5,363 nt of DNA from Peptococcaceae bacterium BRH_c23 (lineage in GTDB: Bacteria; Bacillota_B; Desulfitobacteriia; Desulfitobacteriales; Desulfitobacteriaceae): the NCBI GenBank assembly GCA_000961805.1, contig LADV01000293.1, forward strand, positions 1 through 5,363, written 5' to 3'. The position numbers and the translations under genes were made by a program. How positions within the stretch are numbered: position 1 is the stretch's first letter; each line of letters starts with the position of its first letter. Of this stretch, positions 1 to 5,028 are shown one piece after another. A model generated the notes under the pieces. The model worked only from the letters and a program-made list of their open reading frames with translations, made no database searches and had not been told where the DNA came from.

Positions 1-78
1 AAGACCTTCAATGCTTTTTCGCATATCGCAGGGTTTGCAGGAAAGAAATATTCTGAGACCATCAGCGTTCAGGCTCAT
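1..78 (-). CDS. tnpB: IS66 family accessory protein TnpB, N-terminal fragment
   Basis: Only the first 26 codons are in the window. The protein starts MSLNADGLRIFLSCKPCDMR and continues KSIEGL. The run of aliphatic residues followed by a C-x-x-C-D-M-R-K-S-x-x-G-L pattern is the usual beginning of IS66 TnpB (IS66 Orf2 family), a small protein of about 115 residues needed for transposition but without a known catalytic role. Its ATG (78-76) overlaps the tnpA stop TGA (77-75) as ATGA, so translation of the two genes is probably coupled. The rest of the gene lies left of the window and its integrity is unknown. Confidence 0.9.
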   Translation of the reverse strand, partial: MSLNADGLRIFLSCKPCDMRKSIEGL

Positions 79-380
79 AAGGGACGAATAGCAGCAATGA
101 CCTCACGAAGAGTCTCCGCTTGAAAGCCCGAATACAGCTCGATGGAAACCGGCCCGATCTTAACAATGATCGGAACTTCTTTGACGGATGTTTGCTTCAA
201 CTCAATAAAGGTTTCTTGTTTAAGGTCAGCTTTGTCTTCGCGGTTGCACTTAGTCATCCAGTATCGGAGTGTATTGGTGCTTAGGTTGTTTTCTGAGCAC
301 CATGCAGCAGCCGTTTGTCCGGAAGCACGGTAAGCGTTTACCTGCTGGCGTCTGATCCTAGACTGCTCGTCATGTGTCAT
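75..380 (-). CDS. tnpA: IS66 family accessory protein TnpA
   Basis: This is a complete 101-residue protein, a normal length for IS66 TnpA. The N-terminal half is basic and contains a helix-turn-helix-like stretch at about residues 22-44, with the family-typical pattern A-A-W-C-S-E-N-N-L-S followed by T-L-R-Y-W. The second half is a short beta-rich region (about residues 58-85, V-x-I-G-P-V-S-I-E-L) ending in a helix. It is thought to bind DNA or assist the TnpC transposase; its exact role is not settled for the family. The ATG at 380-378 follows a GAGGAGG ribosome binding site 8 bases upstream, which fixes the start. The stop overlaps the tnpB start. The upstream leader can fold over the ribosome binding site (see 381-418), so expression is probably kept low. 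No frameshift or internal stop is seen. Confidence 0.92.
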   Translation of the reverse strand: MTHDEQSRIRRQQVNAYRASGQTAAAWCSENNLSTNTLRYWMTKCNREDKADLKQETFIELKQTSVKEVPIIVKIGPVSIELYSGFQAETLREVIAAIRPL

Positions 381-418
381 GGATAATTCCTCCTCAATTA
401 GTCTTGAGGTAATTATCC
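381..418 (-). promoter_or_regulatory. RBS-sequestering hairpin in the tnpA leader
   Basis: In the tnpA transcript the 5' arm GGATAATT-A-CCTCAA (418-404) pairs with the 3' arm TTGAGG-AGG-AATTATCC (409-381 side). This gives 8 bp plus 6 bp of perfect pairing around a small asymmetric internal loop (A against AGG) and a 6-base loop GACTAA. The 3' arm contains the whole GAGGAGG Shine-Dalgarno and ends directly at the tnpA AUG. A folded leader should therefore block initiation. Similar RBS occlusion of read-through transcripts is well known for IS10 and IS50. That it operates here is inference; the pairing itself is directly visible. Confidence 0.72.
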
Positions 419-420
419 CA
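412..420 (-). promoter_or_regulatory. Candidate extended -10 element for tnpA
   Basis: Read on the minus strand, 420-412 is TGGGATAAT, matching the extended -10 form TGn plus a hexamer with 5 of 6 consensus bases (GATAAT against TATAAT). The -35 position 17 bases upstream (TAGCAA) is poor, as is usual for extended -10 promoters. A start 6-7 bases downstream, near 405-406, would leave out most of the 5' arm of the leader hairpin, so the native transcript could expose the ribosome binding site. This is prediction from sequence only. Confidence 0.4.
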
Positions 421-443
421 GTTCTAAATGGCTATTGCTATGT

Positions 444-463
444 GCAGAGTTTTTGACAATTAC
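444..463 (-). repeat. Terminal inverted repeat of the IS66 element (one end only)
   Basis: The element tip, read inward from 463, is GTAATTGTCAAAAACTCTGC. The outer tip is placed at 463 by the GTAA family signature and by the resumption of oppD coding sequence at 464. The partner repeat lies outside the window, so the inner limit near 444 is only approximate. Confidence 0.55.
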
Positions 464-481
464 GATAATAATGGACATAAA
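453..481 (+). promoter_or_regulatory. Outward-facing -35 box at the IS tip, possible hybrid promoter for oppF
   Basis: A perfect TTGACA lies at 453-458 inside the element tip and points out toward oppF. In the flanking DNA, 17 bases further, is CATAAA (476-481, 4 of 6 matches to TATAAT); an alternative, TAAAAT (478-483, 5 of 6), has a longer 19-base spacer. Transcription would start around 488-490, leaving a leader of about 40 bases before the oppF GTG. Hybrid promoters between an IS -35 and a host -10 are a known consequence of insertion (IS1, IS2, IS256 and others). Activity here is inferred. Confidence 0.42.
464..471 (+). repeat. Candidate 8-bp target-site duplication copy
   Basis: GATAATAA lies directly outside the element tip. 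IS66 insertions usually duplicate 8 bp of target. The second copy, expected at the far end of the element, is outside the window, so this is only a prediction. Confidence 0.35.
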
Positions 482-502
482 ATTAAATGCCATCTCTTTT
501 AA
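464..502 (+). pseudogene. 3' remnant of oppD/dppD-type ABC ATPase gene, cut by IS66
   Basis: Directly after the IS tip one frame reads DNNGHKIKCHLF and then TAA (500-502). This matches the characteristic end of OppD/DppD ATPases, where a G-H-x-(V/I)-x-C-H-L-(Y/F) motif closes the protein and its cysteine is the last of the conserved C-terminal cysteines. The stop is 25 bases before the oppF GTG, a normal operon spacing for oppD-oppF. The frame stays open backwards into the element but codes there for unrelated residues. The truncated OppD would therefore lose its last 12 residues, including the cysteine, and gain IS-encoded residues from the other end. The body of the gene should lie on the far side of the insertion, unless a rearrangement has removed it. 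Confidence 0.8.
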
Positions 503-514
503 GAGAAAAAAGTC

Positions 515-519
515 AGGAG
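515..519 (+). promoter_or_regulatory. Ribosome binding site deciding the oppF GTG start
   Basis: AGGAG at 515-519 is 8 bases before the GTG at 528. The two upstream in-frame alternatives have no such site: TTG at 435 lies inside the insertion sequence, and ATG at 471 spans the oppD remnant. Starting at GTG also gives the family-typical beginning M-T-Q-P-L-L. Confidence 0.85.
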
Positions 520-527
520 ATGAAAAG

Positions 528-1493
528 GTGACGCAGCCTTTATTACAAACAAAAAACCTTAAAAAGTATTTTAAAACATCGACTGGAAATTTACATGCAG
601 TGGATGGAGTAAATATATCCATAAACAAAGGAAAAACGCTTGGAGTAGTTGGGGAATCAGGATGTGGAAAGTCAACGCTGGGAAGAACAGTATTAAGACT
701 ATTGGAAGCAACAGAAGGAGAAGTTCTGTATAATGGGAAAAACATATTAACCTGCAATAAAAGGGAAATGATGAATTTGCGAAAGGAAATGCAAATTATA
801 TTTCAAGATCCTTATACCTCCTTAAACCCACGAATGACAGTAAGCGAAATAATTGCAGAACCTTTGATAGTGAATAAAGTATTCAAAAACAATAAAGACA
901 TGAACCAAAAGGTATTTAAGCTAATGGAAACAGTAGAACTTTCAGAAAGATTAATAAACACATATCCTCATGAACTTGACGGGGGTAGGAGACAACGAAT
1001 AGGTATAGCAAGAGCATTAGCCTTAGAGCCAAAATTTATTGTGTGCGACGAACCTGTATCAGCATTAGACGTTTCAATACAAGCGCAAATACTCAACTTG
1101 ATGATGGATCTGCAAGATGAAATGGGCCTGACATATATGTTCATTACACATAATTTATCAGTGGTAAAGCATATATCGGATGAAATAGCCGTAATGTATC
1201 TTGGCCAGTGTATAGAAAGAGCTTCTGGTGATGAATTATTCAATAATCCGTTACATCCATATACAAAAGCACTATTAAGTGCAATACCGGTGGCAGATCT
1301 AAGATATAGGAATAAAAAACGTGAAATATTAAAGGGTGAAGTAACAAGCCCGATAAATCCTGCGAGAGGATGTAGGTTTGCGCAAAGATGTACGCTGGCA
1401 AGAGAAAGATGTATGGGAACAGATATAGAACTTAAAGAAATATCAACAAATCATTATGTTGCATGTAAACGTGCTGGAGAAATAATTACTTAG
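528..1493 (+). CDS. oppF: Oligopeptide/dipeptide ABC transporter ATP-binding protein, OppF/DppF type
   Basis: This 321-residue cytoplasmic ATPase would pair with an OppD-type partner to power import of peptides or related solutes through two permeases. Numbered from the GTG, it has Walker A GESGCGKST at 42-50, a Q-loop glutamine at 93 (I-F-Q-D-P), the signature region at 150-154, Walker B F-I-V-C-D-E ending in catalytic Glu175, the D-loop S-A-L-D at 178-181 and the H-loop His208. The C-terminal oligopeptide-transporter extension has C282, C288, C295 and C313, the cysteine set that binds a [4Fe-4S] cluster in studied homologues. The signature reads LDGGR instead of the textbook LSGGQ; I believe this variant occurs in other OppF-like proteins, but could not check. 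It sits 25 bases after the oppD remnant and 22 bases before the binding-protein gene, so it belongs to the same operon. The native promoter upstream of oppD is probably uncoupled by the insertion. Family assignment is firm; substrate (peptide, nickel, sugar or other) is not determinable. Confidence 0.93.
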   Translation: MTQPLLQTKNLKKYFKTSTGNLHAVDGVNISINKGKTLGVVGESGCGKSTLGRTVLRLLEATEGEVLYNGKNILTCNKREMMNLRKEMQIIFQDPYTSLNPRMTVSEIIAEPLIVNKVFKNNKDMNQKVFKLMETVELSERLINTYPHELDGGRRQRIGIARALALEPKFIVCDEPVSALDVSIQAQILNLMMDLQDEMGLTYMFITHNLSVVKHISDEIAVMYLGQCIERASGDELFNNPLHPYTKALLSAIPVADLRYRNKKREILKGEVTSPINPARGCRFAQRCTLARERCMGTDIELKEISTNHYVACKRAGEIIT

Positions 1494-1515
1494 TAAAAAA
1501 AGGAGTGGATAAAAA

Positions 1516-3036
1516 GTGAAAGGTAAAATGCTTGCTTATTTATTAGTACTCGCACTGCTTGTAACAATGGTATCAGGGTGCGGTGGAACAGGAACGACAG
1601 CTAAAACACAACCGGATAAACCGGTAAAAGACTTAATAGTTCTGGCAATTAATGCTGACATGGGATCCTTGGACCCACTTCATACGTCAACAATAGTTGA
1701 TAATATGATCTTTAAGAATATATATGATTCTCTAGTTAATAATGATAAATCAGGGGGTTTTGTACCTTCTCTGGCAGAAAACTGGACTGTAGCTGATGAT
1801 GGAGTATCATATACTTTCAAGTTGAAAAAAGGTGTCAAATTCCAAAATGGAGAAGAATTCAAAGCAAGCGATGTAGTTTTTACAGTTAATGCCGCTATGA
1901 AATCACCCTACTTGGCAAGTATAATGGATCCAATAAAAGATGCAGCAGCGCTCGACGATTATACAGTTAAATTTAATCTTAAATATGCTTACTCCCCATT
2001 TTTACTAGTTCTTACTCGAATTTATATGCTAAATGAAAAAGCAGTAACAGGAGCAGGAAATAACTATGGTCAAAACCCGGTAGGAACAGGGGCATATAAA
2101 TTTGTAAAACATGATTCAGGACAAAGAGTTGTATTGGAAAGGTATGACGGCTATTTTAATGGTCCTGCGCCAATTAAAAATGTGGAGTTTAAAGTAATAA
2201 CCGACTCAAATACTACTCAAATAGCATTGGAATCAGGAGAAATAGATTTTGCTTTTGGAGTACCAGCGATATCAATACAAGGCATTAAAGCCAACAAAGC
2301 TCTTGCTACGCATGAATTTGATGCGATACATTTAACTTTTGTTATATTGAACAACACTGTAAAACCATTTGACAATAAGTTGGTAAGACAAGCAATTAAC
2401 TATGCTATTGATAAGGATGCCCTTATTCAAATAGTGCTGGAAGGAATGGGAAAAAATGCCCAAAGTATATTAAATAAACTTACCTTTGGATACTCGGAAA
2501 ATATCAAGGGATATGAGTATAACCCTGAAAAAGCTAAAGAGCTTTTAGCTCAAGCAGGATATCCCAATGGTTTTAAGATATCATTTAAAACAATGGATGG
2601 ACCACTTAAAAAGGGTGCGGAAGTAATACAGGAAAACTTAAGCAAAATAGGAGTAACTACTAGCATAGAAATGTGCGAGCAAAATGCATTTAATAAAGAT
2701 ATGATGTCCGGTAATTATGAGATGGGTAATATGGGGATTACATTAATACAGGATGCAGATAGCTGGGATTTAGTACTTAAAACTAAAGGTGGATACAATT
2801 GGGAAAGATATAGTAATCCAAAAGTAGATGAACTATTCAGTCAAGGTAAAAAACTTACTGATAAAAATGAAAGACTTGCAAAATATGAAAAATTAGTACA
2901 AATAGTAAATGACGATGCTCCCCTAGTACCATTATTTCACAAAATGGGAATATATTTTAGCAGAAAAGATTTGAAGGTTGGATATATAGATGCATCCGGA
3001 TACCTTAAAGTAGCGGAAATGAGCTGGGAAAAATAA
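1516..3036 (+). CDS. ABC transporter substrate-binding lipoprotein, SBP family 5 (OppA/DppA type)
   Basis: This 506-residue protein would be anchored outside the membrane and deliver substrate to the importer. Residues 1-21 form a signal peptide with a short basic start, a hydrophobic core and the lipobox V-S-G-C, so Cys22 is the predicted lipidated N-terminus. A flexible Gly/Thr/Lys linker follows. The SBP family 5 hallmark is clear at about residues 86-109 (A-E-N-W, D-D-G-x-x-Y-T-F-x-L-K-x-G-V-K-F), with further family motifs N-P-V-G-T-G-A-Y-K-F at 187-196 and V-R-Q-A-I-N-Y-A-I-D at 290-299. The length is normal for the family. The GTG start is chosen because AGGAGTGG (1501-1508) lies 7 bases upstream; the next in-frame ATG (1528) would shorten the signal peptide and has no such site. 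It lies 22 bases after oppF and is followed by a strong hairpin. Such a 3' hairpin could end the transcript or protect the message of this abundantly needed component. Ligand cannot be read from sequence; a role in peptide or N-acyl amino acid uptake is inferred from the neighbours. Confidence 0.93.
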   Translation: MKGKMLAYLLVLALLVTMVSGCGGTGTTAKTQPDKPVKDLIVLAINADMGSLDPLHTSTIVDNMIFKNIYDSLVNNDKSGGFVPSLAENWTVADDGVSYTFKLKKGVKFQNGEEFKASDVVFTVNAAMKSPYLASIMDPIKDAAALDDYTVKFNLKYAYSPFLLVLTRIYMLNEKAVTGAGNNYGQNPVGTGAYKFVKHDSGQRVVLERYDGYFNGPAPIKNVEFKVITDSNTTQIALESGEIDFAFGVPAISIQGIKANKALATHEFDAIHLTFVILNNTVKPFDNKLVRQAINYAIDKDALIQIVLEGMGKNAQSILNKLTFGYSENIKGYEYNPEKAKELLAQAGYPNGFKISFKTMDGPLKKGAEVIQENLSKIGVTTSIEMCEQNAFNKDMMSGNYEMGNMGITLIQDADSWDLVLKTKGGYNWERYSNPKVDELFSQGKKLTDKNERLAKYEKLVQIVNDDAPLVPLFHKMGIYFSRKDLKVGYIDASGYLKVAEMSWEK

Positions 3037-3041
3037 ATCAA

Positions 3042-3083
3042 TTGCGCAGAAAAAGCCGTATTTTTAAGGCTTTTTCTGCGCAA
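3042..3083 (+). terminator. Strong hairpin after the binding-protein gene (terminator or mRNA-stabilising stem)
   Basis: A perfect 16-bp inverted repeat, TTGCGCAGAAAAAGCC (3042-3057) and GGCTTTTTCTGCGCAA (3068-3083), encloses a 10-base loop. It starts 5 bases after the SBP stop codon. The following bases are A/U-rich (AATTATTTAG, then two T runs near 3098-3108) but lack an immediate U-tract, so it is not a textbook intrinsic terminator. Partial termination, or 3'-end protection of the SBP message with reduced read-through into the deacylase gene, fits equally well. The reverse strand has a T-rich run on its other side, so it could act in either direction. Confidence 0.75.
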
Positions 3084-3158
3084 AATTATTTAGTAACTTT
3101 TTATTTTTACTATAACAAAAGCTTTTCTTGCGGGTCCATAGATATGGTAATATTGGTT

Positions 3159-3164
3159 AGGAGG
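3159..3164 (+). promoter_or_regulatory. Ribosome binding site deciding the deacylase start
   Basis: AGGAGG at 3159-3164 is followed by two adjacent ATG codons at 3168 and 3171. The second gives 6-base spacing and the family-like start M-F-D-I-I-I-K-S-G; the first gives only 3 bases. The longer open frame that reaches back to 3042 would run through the hairpin and has no ribosome binding site, so it is not used. Confidence 0.8.
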
Positions 3165-3170
3165 CAAATG

Positions 3171-4937
3171 ATGTTTGACATTATTATCAAGAGTGGGGAA
3201 ATTATTGATGGTGCCGGAAAAGACTTTTACATATCAGATATAGGTATAAAAGACGGCATAATAGAAAAAATTGGAGATTTAAATGGAGATCAAGCTGAAA
3301 AAGTAATAAATGCAAATGGTAAATCAATAACTCCGGGATTTATTGATATGCATTCACATGGAGATGAAACATTATTAATATATCCCAAAATGGAAAGTAA
3401 AATCATGCAGGGCATAACTACAATAGTTGGTGGACAGTGTGGAATTTCGCCCGCTCCGATTGATAAATATTGGCCATTTAAATATTACGAAATAGATATT
3501 TTGGACGAAATAGAGCCTTATGTATATTCTGCAGGGGATATGTTCCTATTAGAAAATATAAAAGATAAATTAAAAGAAGCATATAATTTAGATGTTGATT
3601 GGAAAACTTTTGGTGACTTTCTAAATAAAGTTGAAGAAAAAGGGATATCAGCAAACTATGTACCATTAGTTGGACATGGACAAATTAGAGCACAAGTAAT
3701 GGGGAAAGATTACAAACGATTTGCAACAGATGAAGAAATAGAAAAAATGAAAGAATATATAAAAGAGGCTATGGAATCCGGCGCATATGGGATGTCTGTA
3801 GGGCTTGATTATGTACCAGGTGCTTATTCCAGCTTTGAAGAACTTCTCGAAGTATCAAAAGAACTTAAGAAATATGAGGGTATATATGCAGCACATTGGA
3901 GAAAAACAGGATTAAGAGTTGGTACACCTAAAAAACAAAAGAAAATTGATGGCATTATTGAAACTTTAGAAATAGGTAAGCAGCTGGATATACAAGTACA
4001 ATTATCTCATTTGACTTCAGGCTTTGAAGTATTTCCATCTAAGAATGATTTTATGATGAAATCAGCTGCAAAAGCCACATTGCAAGTGATAGACGAATAT
4101 TTAAAAGACGGGGTAAAAGTTGCCTTTGATGTAATACCTAATATTGTAGGTGGAATTATTATAGTTCCAAATTTATCAGCTGTTTTTTCACCCTGGATAA
4201 AACAATCTGGTTCATTAAATCAATTTATCAATAACTTAAAGGCATTGGATTACAGAGAGCAATTGATAGATATAATTAATTCTGGAAAATATTATCACAT
4301 AAATCCTGTTGTTTTACCAGATTGGGACGAGTTTGTAACAATTATTGAATCAACTAATAAAAATTATATAAACAAAACAATGAGTGAAATAGCTAAAATA
4401 AATAAAAAGTCATCGGTGGAAATGATATTTGATTTGTTAATTGAAGATCCTCAAGCAAAAATATATGCAATAACACAAAATATGAATATGGAAATTGTCA
4501 AAGAATTTCTTAGACATCCTCAAGCAACCCTTTGCACAGATACTTTTGCTTTTGATATTAAAGGCACATGGAATTCGGCTGATGAAAATTCTGGATTTTT
4601 TCCAGCTCCAAACACTTACTGTGCAATGATAAAATACATAAAAGAACTGGGAATGGAAAGAATTGAGGATACTATTAGAAAAGCAACAGGGAAAGCTGCT
4701 GAAGTTCTGGGATTTACTGATCGAGGGCTTATTATGGAAGGTTATAAAGCTGATATTCTTGTTATAGATATGGAAAATTTAGAGACAAATGAAAACTACA
4801 TAGAGTCAAGAGTATTTCCTGAAGGAATAGAATATGTTTTAGTAAATGGTAAAGTAGTAATTGACAAAGGTAAACATACCGGTAAATTAGCAGGAAAAGT
4901 GATCAGGAAAAAAGGGAATGTAAATAATTTTGTGTAA
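3171..4937 (+). CDS. N-acyl-D-amino-acid deacylase (D-aminoacylase) family amidohydrolase
   Basis: This 588-residue cytoplasmic metal-dependent amidohydrolase would, if it acts like its family, split N-acyl-D-amino acids into a carboxylate and a free D-amino acid. The N-terminal beta-sandwich half (residues 1-55) leads into P-G-F-I-D-M-H-S-H (55-63). Expected metal ligands are visible: His61 and His63, Cys90 in G-G-Q-C-G-I-S-P-A-P, His242 in A-A-H-W-R, His280 in L-S-H-L, and a candidate catalytic Asp457 in C-T-D. The motif V-G-H-G-Q-I-R (167-173) and the closing R-G-L-I-M-E-G-Y-K-A-D-I-L-V (518-531) plus V-N-G (558-560) are also family features. It is longer than classical members (about 480-530), with extra length around 97-145. 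The usual S-D-G and H-P-R-x-Y-G-T-F-P motifs are replaced by C-T-D-T and N-S-G-F-F-P-A-P, so it is a divergent branch and its substrate is uncertain. It follows the importer genes on the same strand, after a hairpin and a 134-base gap, suggesting related but separately tuned expression. Confidence 0.85.
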   Translation: MFDIIIKSGEIIDGAGKDFYISDIGIKDGIIEKIGDLNGDQAEKVINANGKSITPGFIDMHSHGDETLLIYPKMESKIMQGITTIVGGQCGISPAPIDKYWPFKYYEIDILDEIEPYVYSAGDMFLLENIKDKLKEAYNLDVDWKTFGDFLNKVEEKGISANYVPLVGHGQIRAQVMGKDYKRFATDEEIEKMKEYIKEAMESGAYGMSVGLDYVPGAYSSFEELLEVSKELKKYEGIYAAHWRKTGLRVGTPKKQKKIDGIIETLEIGKQLDIQVQLSHLTSGFEVFPSKNDFMMKSAAKATLQVIDEYLKDGVKVAFDVIPNIVGGIIIVPNLSAVFSPWIKQSGSLNQFINNLKALDYREQLIDIINSGKYYHINPVVLPDWDEFVTIIESTNKNYINKTMSEIAKINKKSSVEMIFDLLIEDPQAKIYAITQNMNMEIVKEFLRHPQATLCTDTFAFDIKGTWNSADENSGFFPAPNTYCAMIKYIKELGMERIEDTIRKATGKAAEVLGFTDRGLIMEGYKADILVIDMENLETNENYIESRVFPEGIEYVLVNGKVVIDKGKHTGKLAGKVIRKKGNVNNFV

Positions 4938-5014
4938 ATGGAAATTTTACTTATTTAGATTTGAACGCTGAGAAAAGAACGTAATGGTTCTATTGCCTAT
5001 TGTAAATGAACGAA

Positions 5015-5020
5015 AGGGAG
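5015..5020 (+). promoter_or_regulatory. Ribosome binding site deciding the tdh TTG start
   Basis: AGGGAG at 5015-5020, part of the purine-rich run AAAGGGAG, lies 8 bases before TTG at 5029. The first in-frame ATG at 5044 has no comparable site upstream, although starting there would align better with the shorter N-terminus of E. coli Tdh. Confidence 0.6.
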
Positions 5021-5028
5021 CGAAGAGT

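Larger units (their letters stand above)
1..463 (-). mobile_element. IS66-family insertion sequence, partial (tnpA-side end)
   Basis: The minus strand carries the typical IS66 gene order tnpA then tnpB, with tnpC expected beyond the left edge. Reading inward from 463, the element begins GTAATTGTCAAAAACTCTGC; GTAA is the usual tip of IS66 elements (family knowledge). The boundary is supported independently, because the bases right outside it, from 464, continue the C-terminal codons of an oppD gene in an unrelated frame. The element has more balanced base composition than the A/T-rich genes to its right, which fits acquired DNA. IS66 elements normally make an 8-bp target duplication; the candidate copy here is 464-471, and its partner would be left of the window. 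Whether the element is intact cannot be judged, since only about 0.46 kb of an expected 2.4-2.7 kb is visible. Confidence 0.88.

Noticed and set aside
142..333. Plus-strand open frame of 63 residues within the insertion sequence
   Set aside because: It is antisense to tnpA, which has a good ribosome binding site and family-typical sequence; no independent support.
413..757. Minus-strand open frame of 114 residues
   Set aside because: It is antisense to the well-supported oppF gene and crosses the IS boundary, with no family resemblance; a shadow frame.
968..1243. Minus-strand open frame of 91 residues within oppF
   Set aside because: It lies fully antisense to the signature, Walker B and H-loop coding region of oppF and shows no recognisable protein pattern.
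3042..3170. N-terminal extension of the deacylase by 43 residues from TTG 3042
   Set aside because: It would be translated through the 16-bp hairpin, has no ribosome binding site, and the family start M-F-D-I-I-I-K-S-G lies at 3171 with AGGAGG upstream. An ATG at 3144 likewise lacks a site.
4976..4991. Small hairpin AGAAC-gtaatg-GTTCT before tdh as a terminator
   Set aside because: The stem is only 5 bp and no U-tract follows, so it does not support a terminator call.
4938..5028. Promoter for tdh
   Set aside because: TTGAAC at 4961-4966 and TATTGT at 4997-5002 are weak matches with wrong spacing; nothing convincing is seen in this gap.
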